Shown: piece after piece, positions 50,599 through 59,131 of the stretch
Numbering within the stretch: position 1 is the stretch's first letter
How the letters are laid out: each line of letters starts with the position of its first letter
DNA from: Neobacillus dielmonensis
GTDB lineage: Bacteria > Bacillota > Bacilli > Bacillales > Cytobacillaceae
Reading direction: 5' to 3'
Assembly (NCBI RefSeq): GCF_000612665.1
Contig: NZ_HG942029.1
Location: 37,185-101,184 of the forward strand
Length of the DNA: 64,000 nt
Made by a program: the position numbers and the translations under genes
The notes under the pieces: model-generated
Seen by the model: only the letters and a program-made list of their open reading frames with translations
Databases searched by the model: none
What the model was told of the DNA's origin: nothing

Positions 50599-50931
50599 AC
50601 TATCACCTCCGAATAGGAAACGAGAATGGGATGGAAAAGGATTTATCTTTTTAAAAAAATTTATAGGTCGATGGCTGAAAGCCGGTTAAGGCCCGTTTTT
50701 TTCAATAAGATTAATCATAATCAGCCTAATTGTCCGATGCTGTTACTCCCATTATATTCCTATAAATAGTCTGAAAAAATAATAGATCATAATTGTTGTG
50801 AAAATACCTTCCATACATGTCGAATTTCTTCCATCTTTTGAATAATATGAGACTTTAATACAGGAATTTATTTTGCGATGATAGAATAGATAGGTAGGTT
50901 AATATTGGTTTTACATTGAGGAGGAGTCAAC
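50599..50931. other. Divergent intergenic region (sigma operon / yeaC operon)
   Basis: AT-rich, 333 bp. A TG-A-TAGAAT extended -10-like element near 50877-50887 could serve the plus-strand yeaC operon. No clear ECF promoter is found for the minus strand. No gene is visible. Confidence 0.35.
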
Positions 50932-51888
50932 TTGGCAACCGAACAAATGAATCCCGCAATAGATAAAATACTGGCTAATATTGAAAAAGTAATGATTGGT
51001 AAAAGAAATGTCGCGGAATTAAGCCTGACTGCCCTGCTCGCAGGAGGACACGTGTTATTAGAAGACGTGCCAGGTGTCGGGAAAACCATGATGGTACGGG
51101 CAATGGCGAAATCCGTGAATGCAAAATTCCGAAGAATCCAGTTTACTCCAGACCTGCTTCCTTCAGATGTCACCGGGGTATCCATTTACAATCCAAAAGA
51201 GATGGAATTCCAATTCCGTCCTGGTCCGCTAATGGGAAATATTATTCTCGCCGACGAAATCAACCGGACTTCGCCAAAGACCCAGTCCGCGTTGTTAGAA
51301 GGGATGGAGGAAGCCAGTGTTACGATTGACGGGGTTACCCATAAATTAAATCAGCCATTTTTTGTTATGGCTACCCAAAACCCGATTGAATATGAGGGTA
51401 CATATCCGCTGCCTGAAGCCCAACTCGACCGGTTTTTATTAAAAATGAAAATGGGCTACCCGGATATGGATGAAGAAATTGAAGTGTTAAACCGCGCCCA
51501 AAAGGTTCCGCCAATTGAAGATTTGCAGCCAGTGGTTGACCTCGAAGGTCTACAGGAACTACAAAAAGAAGTGAAAGACGTCTATGTCGATGAAACTATT
51601 AAGCGATATATCGTGGATATTGTCCATCGGACGCGGGGATATGGCAGTGTTTACCTCGGGGCGAGTCCAAGGGGATCGATTGCCTTAATGAAGGCAGCTC
51701 AAGCATACGCATACGTGTTTGGAAGGAATTATGTCCTTCCGGATGACGTCCAATATTTGGCGCCATTTGTCTTATCCCACCGGATTATTTTAAAATCGGA
51801 GGCCAAGTTCGAAGGCATCTCAGCAGAAGAAGTCGTCAACCGGGTGGTCGCCAGAGTGCCTGTACCAGTTCGAAGGTTAGTGAAATAA
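50932..51888 (+). CDS. yeaC: MoxR-type AAA ATPase
   Basis: The 318-residue protein has Walker A EDVPGVGKTMMVRAMA (about 43-58), Walker B IILADEINRTSPKTQSALLE, sensor 1 FFVMATQNPIEYEGTYPLPEAQLDRFL and a C-terminal helical lid. MoxR ATPases act as chaperones that mature protein complexes with von Willebrand-type partners. It is followed without gap by a DUF58 gene and a TgpA-type transglutaminase gene, then guaA, the same order as B. subtilis yeaC-yeaD-yebA-guaA. TTG 50932 follows GAGGAGG. Confidence 0.92.
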   Translation: MATEQMNPAIDKILANIEKVMIGKRNVAELSLTALLAGGHVLLEDVPGVGKTMMVRAMAKSVNAKFRRIQFTPDLLPSDVTGVSIYNPKEMEFQFRPGPLMGNIILADEINRTSPKTQSALLEGMEEASVTIDGVTHKLNQPFFVMATQNPIEYEGTYPLPEAQLDRFLLKMKMGYPDMDEEIEVLNRAQKVPPIEDLQPVVDLEGLQELQKEVKDVYVDETIKRYIVDIVHRTRGYGSVYLGASPRGSIALMKAAQAYAYVFGRNYVLPDDVQYLAPFVLSHRIILKSEAKFEGISAEEVVNRVVARVPVPVRRLVK

Positions 51889-53106
51889 ATGGATACAATG
51901 AGAAATTTGATTAAAAAGGCGTGGCGATTCATCTTATTATTTGCACTGATTCTCCTTAGTTTTTCCTATGCCATGTTCCAAGGGGGATTTGTCAGCTGGT
52001 TTTTATTTTACAGTTTCCTGCCTTTCGCCATCTATTGTCTCGCTTTGACGATGTATTCCTTAAAGGATTTCGAAGTAATCCGGGAGCTGCCCAAAACAGA
52101 TTATAATGCCGGTGAGTCATTGAAGGTATCAGTTGTGATCAAACGAAGAAGAGCGTTCCCGTTATTTTATCTCGTCATGGAAGATAACATCCAGGATTCG
52201 TTAAAATATGCACAGCACGACAAGAGGGCTAAAGCACTGATTTTCCCTGGGTTTAAAAAAGAAATCTCATTTGAATACCAAATTGAAGAACTGCCGCGCG
52301 GTGAGCACTTATTTGACTCGTTGACACTAAAGGTCGGCGATCCGCTTGGGTTATTTGAAAAGGAAAAAATTTATCCGGCCAAAGATGCTATTGTGGTCTA
52401 TCCAGCGTTTACCGAGATGATTTATCGGCCGCTGGAGAACCAGTATGATCAAGGATTGACAGCATCCCGAGAGCGAGTCCAGCGCGATACCACCATGGCA
52501 GTTGGTGTCAGGGACTATCAGCCAGGCGATCGCTATTCGTGGATCAACTGGAAAGCGACAGCCAAACGAAATGAAATTATGACAAAAGAATTTGAGCAGA
52601 GGCAATCCCATGATGTGTTTGTGGTCATGGATTGTGTTCCGGATAAAAACTTTGAAAAGATTGTCGCCTTTACGGCCTCCCTGCTGCGGGCAGTGTTGAA
52701 AAAGGGGGCCCAATCCGGTTTGTTGACTGTCAGCAAAGAGCGGGTGTCGTTTCCAATCCGTGGCGGTGAACAGCAGCTGCACCAGCTGTTTTATCATCTT
52801 GCCAAAATCGAAGCAAAAAGCTCCACTTCGCTCGATAGAGTAATTGAAACAGACGGTCTGTTCGTCCAGCAAACTGTTTCGTTTATGCTGGTCACGGGTC
52901 AATTGACCAAAACCTTAATTGAAAAAGCCAGCTTTCTTGGCCAGAGAAAGGGAAGGATGACGATTTTTCTGGTGAAGGGGCAAAAAGAGGCCGCCGCCGC
53001 TGAAGAACGATCTTTGATTAGTACAGCCAAGTCCCGCGGTGTACGCGTGATTATCGTTCACGAAGGCAGCTTTCCTGCGGCCTTTTCGGAGGTGAATGTA
53101 CGTTGA
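51889..53106 (+). CDS. yeaD: DUF58 domain membrane protein
   Basis: The 405-residue protein has two N-terminal membrane helices (about 12-55), a beta-rich domain, and the DUF58 core: RDTTMAVGVRDYQPGDRYSW and INWKATAKRNEIMTKEFEQR (about 200-235), then a von Willebrand-like fold (VFVVMDCVPDKNFEKIVAFT). DUF58 proteins work with MoxR ATPases; in this layout they are linked to cell-envelope complexes, though the target is unknown. The ATG is next to the yeaC stop codon, and its 3' end overlaps the yebA start. Confidence 0.88.
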   Translation: MDTMRNLIKKAWRFILLFALILLSFSYAMFQGGFVSWFLFYSFLPFAIYCLALTMYSLKDFEVIRELPKTDYNAGESLKVSVVIKRRRAFPLFYLVMEDNIQDSLKYAQHDKRAKALIFPGFKKEISFEYQIEELPRGEHLFDSLTLKVGDPLGLFEKEKIYPAKDAIVVYPAFTEMIYRPLENQYDQGLTASRERVQRDTTMAVGVRDYQPGDRYSWINWKATAKRNEIMTKEFEQRQSHDVFVVMDCVPDKNFEKIVAFTASLLRAVLKKGAQSGLLTVSKERVSFPIRGGEQQLHQLFYHLAKIEAKSSTSLDRVIETDGLFVQQTVSFMLVTGQLTKTLIEKASFLGQRKGRMTIFLVKGQKEAAAAEERSLISTAKSRGVRVIIVHEGSFPAAFSEVNVR

Positions 53107-55304
53107 TTAGACGGAGTTTTCCTGCCTTGCTGTTGTATGGTCTTGGATTTCTGCTGCTATGGGAATGGCTGCGGCCGATTGAGCAGCTGACAAACACCAG
53201 TCATGTCGGTGCGTTTATCATTTTCCTGCTGATCGCGTTTGCCTTATCATTTCTTCATGTCAAATGGTTTTGGCAGGCTATCATTCAGATAGTGTTTATC
53301 TTGTTTTCAATTAATCGGTTTCATTATCAAGAGCCGTTTTTTCAGTTATCTTGGCTAGGTTCGTTTATGGGGGATATCGTCAACAATCTGATATTAATTG
53401 GTTCAAGGGATTGGACAAGATTATCCAATGAGTTTCGTACGTTATTGCTATTTATTCTCCTATGGCTGATGGTGTATTTAGTGCACTATTGGCTGCTAAG
53501 ACGACAGCGGATCTTTTTGTTTTTCTTTATGACTTTGATTTATATTACCGTTTTAGATACATTTACTGTTTATAATGCCGGTGCAGCCATCATTCGTACC
53601 ATTATTGCCGGATTTGCCGTTATGGGGACCTTGACTTATTTTCGCATTATTCATGACGAAAAGATCAGTCCCAATTCCTCTTTTCTAAAAAAATGGATGA
53701 TCCCGCTTACTGCGATGATTGCCCTAAGTGTTCTAATCGGAATAGCTGCACCTAAAGCGGCACCCATATGGCCAGACCCAGTTCCTTACTTAAAAACAGC
53801 AGCCAATAAAGGCGGTGAGGATGGTCCCAATAGTGGAATTAGCCGGATTGGGTATGGCACAAATGATGAACGATTAGGCGGTCCGTTCATCGGAGATGAC
53901 AGTCCGGTATTTCAGTATGAAGGGTATGGGAAAACGTATTGGAAAGTAGAAACCAAGGATGTCTATACCGGAAAAGGCTGGGTTCCTCCAGGGTCAACGC
54001 CGATTACATTTTGGGAAACTGACCTCGTTCCTGTTTACTCCATTCCGAATACCGTGGAAACGGCCGAAGAAACAGCCCATGTTACCTTCAATCCCAGCTT
54101 TTTTGCGACTGACTTTATGGTATATCCTCTTGGTATCGAAAAGTTTGAGAAGATAGAGCCATCGGGAGGAACAGTTTTTAATATTGATACAACCAAGGAG
54201 AAAATTACATCCAGAGAAAAGAAAATCACCAGCTATTCTGTTCAATTTAAGGTTCCAAAATATAAGGCGGACAATCTAAGAAAAACAACAGTCTATCAAT
54301 CGTCTGACATGGGTGAAGAATTTTATGAGCGGTATACACAGCTGCCAGAGGAATTGCCTCAGCGAATTAAACAGCTGACAGAAGAAATCACCGCCGGGAA
54401 GACAAATTGGTTTGATAAAGCAAAAGCCGTAGAAGAGTATTTTGGTAAATCTGAGTATATTTATGACCAGAAAAATGTTGCTTTGCCAAAAGGGAACACG
54501 GACTACGTCGACCAATTTTTGTTTGAAACCAAAACGGGCTACTGTGATAATTTCTCCTCGTCCATGGCGGTTATGCTGCGCACGATTGGGATTCCAACCC
54601 GCTGGGTAAAAGGGTTTACAGGCGGGGACTTTATTGCCTACAGCCAGGGAGAAACCTCCATGCAGCTCTACCAGGTTTCGAATAACAACGCCCACTCATG
54701 GGTGGAGGTTTATTTGCCGGGCCAAGGCTGGGTACAATTTGAACCGACGAAAGGTTTTTCTAATGGAATTAGTATTGATTATTCCACTGGTCAATCATCT
54801 TCAAGTGCCGAGACGCCAATCGCGCCTCAGGTTAAAAAGCCGAATCAGCAGCAAGAGGAAGACACGAAAGGCAAGCAGCAGGAATCCTCATTCGATTGGA
54901 ACACAGTATGGACTAATGTCCAAACGTTTTTAACCAATAACTGGATGAATGCAGCGTTGGTTGTTATTTTACTCATCATATTGGCCGCCATGCTTTATCG
55001 GATACGCGGCAAATGGTTCCCTTACGTATTAATGTTCAGGTATCGCTTTAAGAAAAAGGATGAAACCATTGGTGCAGCGTATATGAGCTTGCTCAGCCAG
55101 CTTGATCGCTTTGGAATAAAGCGCAAGGAAAGTCAAACGCTGCGAAACTATGCCCACTACGTGGATTCCTTCTATTCCACCAGGGAGATGACCAAGTTTA
55201 CCCATTACTATGAACAATATTTGTACCAGCAAAATTTGCCTGAAGGCAGCTGGGAAGATGTCCGGAAATTGTGGGAAAATTTAATTAAAAAGACAATTGC
55301 TTGA
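53103..55304 (+). CDS. yebA: TgpA-type transglutaminase-like membrane protein
   Basis: The 733-residue protein has six to seven N-terminal membrane helices (about 8-220), an external region, a transglutaminase-like core with Cys in KTGYCDNFSSSMAVMLRTIG (about 480-497), His in NNNAHSWVEVYLPGQGW (about 528-543) and an acidic partner in QFEPTKGF. A Gln/Ser-rich linker and a last membrane helix (about 617-640) lead to a cytosolic DUF4129-like end. The catalytic triad seems intact, so it may cross-link or cleave amide bonds outside the membrane; the substrate is unknown. TTG 53103 follows GGAGGTGAATGTACG. Confidence 0.9.
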   Translation: MIRRSFPALLLYGLGFLLLWEWLRPIEQLTNTSHVGAFIIFLLIAFALSFLHVKWFWQAIIQIVFILFSINRFHYQEPFFQLSWLGSFMGDIVNNLILIGSRDWTRLSNEFRTLLLFILLWLMVYLVHYWLLRRQRIFLFFFMTLIYITVLDTFTVYNAGAAIIRTIIAGFAVMGTLTYFRIIHDEKISPNSSFLKKWMIPLTAMIALSVLIGIAAPKAAPIWPDPVPYLKTAANKGGEDGPNSGISRIGYGTNDERLGGPFIGDDSPVFQYEGYGKTYWKVETKDVYTGKGWVPPGSTPITFWETDLVPVYSIPNTVETAEETAHVTFNPSFFATDFMVYPLGIEKFEKIEPSGGTVFNIDTTKEKITSREKKITSYSVQFKVPKYKADNLRKTTVYQSSDMGEEFYERYTQLPEELPQRIKQLTEEITAGKTNWFDKAKAVEEYFGKSEYIYDQKNVALPKGNTDYVDQFLFETKTGYCDNFSSSMAVMLRTIGIPTRWVKGFTGGDFIAYSQGETSMQLYQVSNNNAHSWVEVYLPGQGWVQFEPTKGFSNGISIDYSTGQSSSSAETPIAPQVKKPNQQQEEDTKGKQQESSFDWNTVWTNVQTFLTNNWMNAALVVILLIILAAMLYRIRGKWFPYVLMFRYRFKKKDETIGAAYMSLLSQLDRFGIKRKESQTLRNYAHYVDSFYSTREMTKFTHYYEQYLYQQNLPEGSWEDVRKLWENLIKKTIA

Positions 55305-55403
55305 CCAAAAAAACCCCCTATTGATAAAATATGAGGTAATTTGATAAGGATAACGGGCTGGCTGAAGCGACTAGTTCTATACGAGCGCTTTAGCTTTCCT
55401 CAT

Positions 55404-55557
55404 CTTCATATATCCTCGATAATAGGGTTCGAGAGTCTCTACCAGGCTGCCGTAAATGGCCTGACTATGAAGGCAGGGTTTTTTATATAGTGATTATGCA
55501 AGAAAACTAGAATTCTGCCTTCCGGATTGCAGGGGGGGAGATTTCTAGTTTTTTTTG
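55404..55557 (+). promoter_or_regulatory. Guanine riboswitch with terminator, controlling guaA
   Basis: The aptamer (55404-55472) has P1 CTTCAT/ATGAAG, the core ATAATAGGGTTCGAGAGTCTCTACC-type loop segments (split here: J1/2 and L2), and CTGACTATG, whose C sets guanine specificity. GAAGGCAG (55469-55476) can pair with CTGCCTTC (55515-55522), an antiterminator that competes with both P1 and the terminator AAAACTAGAA/TTCTAGTTTT (55503-55552) with T run. Ligand binding should stabilise P1 and end transcription before guaA, an OFF switch. Confidence 0.92.
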
Positions 55558-55596
55558 TTTGTATTTAGTAAAAAATAGGCTGTGTTATACTTGGCA

Positions 55597-55698
55597 GTTG
55601 ATTTCTGCTCCAGGCGCTTCGCTTTCCGCGGGCGGTACGAGGAGGCTCCCCTGTCCCGTACTCCCGCAGGAGTCCTCGCGCCTTCCGCTCCAATCAAC
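55597..55698. repeat. GTTGATT...AATCAAC intergenic repeat, copy 2
   Basis: A 102-bp copy starting GTTGATTTCTGCTCCAGGCG and ending CCGCTCCAATCAAC, between the riboswitch terminator and the guaA start. It is transcribed as part of the guaA leader whenever the riboswitch allows read-through. There is no IS end around this copy. Confidence 0.88.
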
Positions 55699-55771
55699 TA
55701 GTTTATAAAAATCAACAGTGACCTTTAACACAGTCAAAAGAATAAAATAACTTTTTAAAGAGGTGGCCGTT

Positions 55772-57310
55772 TTGACGGGAAAGCAGGATATGATTGTTGT
55801 TTTAGACTTTGGAAGTCAATATAATCAGCTGATTACACGCCGAATTCGTGAGTTTGGTGTGTATAGTGAGCTGCATCCGCACACGATTACAGCGGAGGAA
55901 ATTCGCCGGATGAATCCAAAGGGAATCATTTTTTCCGGGGGACCTAACAGCGTGTATGATGAAAATTCATTCCGCTGTGATGAAGCCATTTTTGAATTAG
56001 GTTTGCCGATTCTCGGTATTTGCTATGGCATGCAGTTAATGACTGTTCACTATGGCGGAAAAGTAGAACCAGCGAAGCAGCGTGAATATGGCAAAGCCAC
56101 AATGAACAGTGAACGCGAATCGGTTCTGTTCGATGGTCTACCAAACGAACAGGTTGTATGGATGAGTCACGGCGATTTAGTCGTGGAGGTACCAAATGGC
56201 TTTACAGTTGATGCAACCAGCCCATCCTGCCCGATTGCGGCAATGAGCAATAAAGTGCAGAACCTGTATGCGGTGCAATTCCATCCGGAAGTGCGCCATT
56301 CGGTTTACGGGAATGAACTCCTGAAGAATTTTGTATTCCGTGTCTGTGATTGCAGCGGCAGCTGGTCGATGGAAAGCTTCATCGAAATGGAAATCGCTAA
56401 AATCCGTGAAATGGTTGGCGATAAAAAAGTCCTTTGTGCGTTAAGCGGCGGGGTAGACTCCTCAGTGGTGGCGGTGCTAATCCATAAAGCCATCGGGGAT
56501 CAGCTGACCTGTATTTTCGTTGATCATGGTTTGCTGCGAAAATATGAGGCAGACAGTGTCATGAAGACATTCTCCGAAGGGTTCCATATGAATGTCATCA
56601 AAGTGGATGCAAAAGACCGGTTCCTGAATAAATTAAATGGCGTCTCCGATCCAGAGCAGAAGCGGAAAATTATCGGCAACGAATTTATTTATGTGTTTGA
56701 CGATGAAGCGACTAAGCTTGAGGGTATCGAGTTTTTGGCGCAGGGAACGCTTTATACAGACGTGATTGAAAGTGGTACGGCAACGGCGCAAACCATTAAG
56801 TCCCATCACAATGTGGGCGGACTGCCAGAGGATATGCAGTTTAAATTGATTGAACCATTGAACACTCTGTTCAAGGATGAGGTCCGTGCGCTTGGCACTG
56901 AACTAGGGATACCGGATGAAATTGTTTGGCGTCAGCCTTTTCCTGGACCAGGTCTCGGAATTCGCGTCCTTGGGGAAATTTCCGAAGATAAACTGGAAAT
57001 CGTCCGTGAATCCGATTGGATTCTCCGTGAAGAAATCAAAAATGCGGGTCTTGAGCGCGATATCTGGCAATATTTTACCGTTCTGCCGAATATCCGCAGT
57101 GTAGGTGTTATGGGTGATGCTAGGACGTATGACTATACAATCGGCATCCGTGCCGTTACTTCGATTGATGGTATGACATCCGACTGGGCGCGCATTCCGT
57201 GGGAAGTCCTTGAAGTCATTTCAACGCGGATTGTTAATGAAGTGCCTCATGTAAACCGGGTTGTGTACGATATCACCAGTAAGCCGCCAGCAACCATTGA
57301 ATGGGAATAA
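55772..57310 (+). CDS. guaA: GMP synthase (glutamine-hydrolysing)
   Basis: The 512-residue protein is full length: class I amidotransferase ([20 protein letters not shown]; nucleophile Cys in [17 protein letters not shown]), ATP-pyrophosphatase with the P-loop [10 protein letters not shown] (about 225-234), and the C-terminal dimer domain ending [10 protein letters not shown]. It turns XMP, ATP and glutamine into GMP in the cytosol, the last step of guanine nucleotide synthesis. I choose TTG 55772 because AGAGGTGG lies 6-7 bases upstream; an in-frame GTG upstream overlaps it. Expression is set by the upstream guanine riboswitch. Confidence 0.97.
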   Translation: MTGKQDMIVVLDFGSQYNQLITRRIREFGVYSELHPHTITAEEIRRMNPKGIIFSGGPNSVYDENSFRCDEAIFELGLPILGICYGMQLMTVHYGGKVEPAKQREYGKATMNSERESVLFDGLPNEQVVWMSHGDLVVEVPNGFTVDATSPSCPIAAMSNKVQNLYAVQFHPEVRHSVYGNELLKNFVFRVCDCSGSWSMESFIEMEIAKIREMVGDKKVLCALSGGVDSSVVAVLIHKAIGDQLTCIFVDHGLLRKYEADSVMKTFSEGFHMNVIKVDAKDRFLNKLNGVSDPEQKRKIIGNEFIYVFDDEATKLEGIEFLAQGTLYTDVIESGTATAQTIKSHHNVGGLPEDMQFKLIEPLNTLFKDEVRALGTELGIPDEIVWRQPFPGPGLGIRVLGEISEDKLEIVRESDWILREEIKNAGLERDIWQYFTVLPNIRSVGVMGDARTYDYTIGIRAVTSIDGMTSDWARIPWEVLEVISTRIVNEVPHVNRVVYDITSKPPATIEWE

Positions 57311-57371
57311 AAAAGGCGGAGCACCCCGATCTTTTTGAGCTGTAGTAGACACTTCCCAAATACGGCAAAAA

Positions 57372-57420
57372 GGGGCTGTCCAAAAAGTCAGGTAACTGAC
57401 TTTGGATAGTCCCCTTTTTT
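57372..57420 (+). terminator. Terminator after guaA, made from an IS end
   Basis: A long stem of about 19 bp with small bulges (57372-57391 with 57396-57414, GTAA loop) and a six-T run. Its outer arm GGGGCTGTCC is the left end of the second IS1182-type relic. Confidence 0.88.
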
Positions 57421-57446
57421 AAATTTTTGGCTGGTTCGATTGGGCC

Positions 57447-57577
57447 TGTTGATTTGCGCTCCGGTTGCTTCGCTTTCCGCGGGGAGGTTCCGGGAGCCTC
57501 CTCGGCGCTTGCGCCTGCGGGGTCTCCCGAGACCTCTGCATCCCGCAGGAGTCTTCGCGCTTCCGCTCCAATCAACA
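57447..57577. repeat. GTTGATT...AATCAAC intergenic repeat, copy 3
   Basis: A 131-bp copy beginning TGTTGATTTGCGCTCCGG and ending CGCTCCAATCAACA. It has an extra GC-rich internal section (CTCCTCGGCGCTTGCGCC) that copy 1 lacks. It lies inside the second IS1182-type relic. Confidence 0.85.
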
Positions 57578-57736
57578 GGGCTCCAAATAGCCAAAATTTT
57601 TAAAAAATCACAAAAATCATCTTTTCTTTTCTTGTAATGAAAGTTACCACAGCAACATTTCAGAAATATAAGAAGACGGAGAAAAAAGACTCCACCTTCT
57701 TTATTTTAGGGACTTATGGGAAGCTCCTCTTTGTCT

Positions 57737-58732
57737 TTAATCTGCGAATCTTATTCCAATCTTTCCTTGTTGCTTCGCGTTCTCCAAATACCGGAATGCC
57801 TCTTCAAACCCTTCAACATCAAACACTTTGTCCACGATTGGATGAATCTGATGTGCCTCCACGAATTGCAGCATCTCCTGATATTCTTCAAAGCTGCCCA
57901 TCGTGGTGCCTTTTAAGTTGAATTGGCCGTAGAAAAAGCCTCTGAGGTTAAAATCAACAACATCACCGGTTGAAGATCCAAACATAACCATTGTGCCGCC
58001 TTTTCGCAGGCTATCCAATGATTTCTGGAAGGTAGCAGCCCCAACTGATTCAATGACTATGTCGAACTTATCACCGTTTAGGGCAGTGCTCCAGTCTTCA
58101 TCTGTTACCAATCCCTGGTCTGCACCCAGTTCAAGGGCAGCTGCCAATTTTTCCTTTGAACGCGAGGTTACCGTAACATGCGCCCCAGCAGCTTTGGCGA
58201 ATTGCAATAAGAAGCTGGCCGCACCACCGCCAATACCGGGAATCAACACTTTGTCCCCCTTTTTTACCTCGCCGCGTGAAAATAACGCGCGATATGCCGT
58301 CAATGCTGCTAATGACAGTACTCCCGCTTCCTCCCATGAATAGGACTTGGGTTTAAGGGCAATATGCGTTTCAGCTGCGATCACTTCTTCAGCAAAGGTG
58401 CCATTGATTGGATTGCCGAGAATTTTAAAATCATCATCAGGGGCATCCGACTTTCGATCCCAGCCAACTGCTGGATAGATCATGACTTCATCATTCACCT
58501 TGAATTTCGTTACCTTACTGCCGACTTCCGTTATCACTCCAGCAGCGTCAGAACCGATAATGAGCGGTTCTCCGTTTGGATCGTGCTGTTGTAAGGTAAA
58601 AAGATCCCTATGATTTAGACCTGCGACTTTAACCTTTATTCTTACTTCATTGTCTTTAAGCAAAACGGACTGTATTTCTTTTAACCGTAATCCCTCAAGT
58701 CCTGTCTTACCATAATGGACTAGAGCTTTCAT
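57737..58732 (-). CDS. MDR-family zinc-type/quinone oxidoreductase
   Basis: The 331-residue protein is a medium-chain dehydrogenase/reductase: GroES-like start (VAGLNHRDLFTLQQHDPNGE, PLIIGSDAAGVITEVGSKVT) and a Rossmann domain (VLIPGIGGGAASFLLQFAKA, about 150-169). The catalytic-zinc Cys and the four structural-zinc Cys are absent, so it is probably a zinc-free NADPH:quinone oxidoreductase or enoyl reductase type. The electron acceptor is unknown. ATG 58732 lies 8 bases after AGGAGG; an ATG six bases upstream is too close to that site. It runs towards guaA and is monocistronic. Confidence 0.88.
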   Translation of the reverse strand: MKALVHYGKTGLEGLRLKEIQSVLLKDNEVRIKVKVAGLNHRDLFTLQQHDPNGEPLIIGSDAAGVITEVGSKVTKFKVNDEVMIYPAVGWDRKSDAPDDDFKILGNPINGTFAEEVIAAETHIALKPKSYSWEEAGVLSLAALTAYRALFSRGEVKKGDKVLIPGIGGGAASFLLQFAKAAGAHVTVTSRSKEKLAAALELGADQGLVTDEDWSTALNGDKFDIVIESVGAATFQKSLDSLRKGGTMVMFGSSTGDVVDFNLRGFFYGQFNLKGTTMGSFEEYQEMLQFVEAHQIHPIVDKVFDVEGFEEAFRYLENAKQQGKIGIRFAD

Positions 58733-58841
58733 CTGCATTACCTCCTAAAATGTTGTTCTCCCCTATGTATTCTCCAACCAAGGGACAAGACCTGCCTTTA
58801 TTGTTGAATAATACGAATCTTCGGCAGTTACAATCAGATTG

Positions 58842-58915
58842 CACGAACAATGATGAATTTATTTTAAAAAATGTTCGTGTTTTATATTGACGAATAATAC
58901 CTTCCTTGATATTAT
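58842..58915 (+). promoter_or_regulatory. PurR-box pair and promoter of pbuG
   Basis: CACGAACA (58842-58849) and TGTTCGTG (58872-58879) are perfect inverted copies with a 22-bp A/T-rich gap, the arrangement known for Bacillus PurR boxes (core CGAAC). They sit just upstream of TTGACG (58887-58892), 17 bp, TATTAT (58910-58915). Confidence 0.75.
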
Positions 58916-58941
58916 AATAGAGTATTTAATAAGTTGTCGAA

Positions 58942-59099
58942 TTACGTCGTATAATATTGGGAATATGGCCCAAAAGTTTCTACCAAGCCACCGTAAACGG
59001 CTTGACTACGAGGTAAGTGTTGATAAAAAAGGCAGAGATGCCTTTGTTGCACATTACCCTAGTCAACGTTCTGGTAGAAAAAAGCCAGAACGTTTTTTT
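58942..59099 (+). promoter_or_regulatory. Guanine riboswitch with terminator, controlling pbuG
   Basis: The aptamer (58942-59016) has CGTATAATATTGGGAATATG, GTTTCTACCAAGCCACCG and CTTGACTACG with the guanine-specific C. TTGACTACGAGGTAA (59002-59016) can pair with TTACCCTAGTCAA (59054-59066) as antiterminator. The terminator is AACGTTCTGG (59065-59074) with CCAGAACGTT (59085-59094) and a T run. This is an OFF switch in series with a PurR operator. Confidence 0.92.
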
Positions 59100-59131
59100 A
59101 TTTTAAAAAAGAAAATTAGGGGGAAAGAATC

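Larger units (their letters stand above)
57372..57727 (+). mobile_element. IS1182-type relic, MITE-like (copy B)
   Basis: Left end GGGGCTGTCCAAAAAGTC, right end AGGGACTTATGGGAAGC (57708-57724, decayed). Inside are the GTTGATT repeat, then GGGCTCCAAATAGCCAAA as in copy A, and a hairpin with CTCCACCTTCTTT also as in copy A. Almost all transposase sequence is gone, leaving 356 bp. Confidence 0.65.

Noticed and set aside
50599..50931. Self-regulated ECF promoter ahead of the sigma gene
   Set aside because: AACC and CGAC-like elements occur but with spacing about 3 bases too short, so I do not call it.
52351..52902. Minus-strand 183-codon frame inside the DUF58 gene
   Set aside because: Antisense shadow of a conserved gene, without a ribosome binding site.
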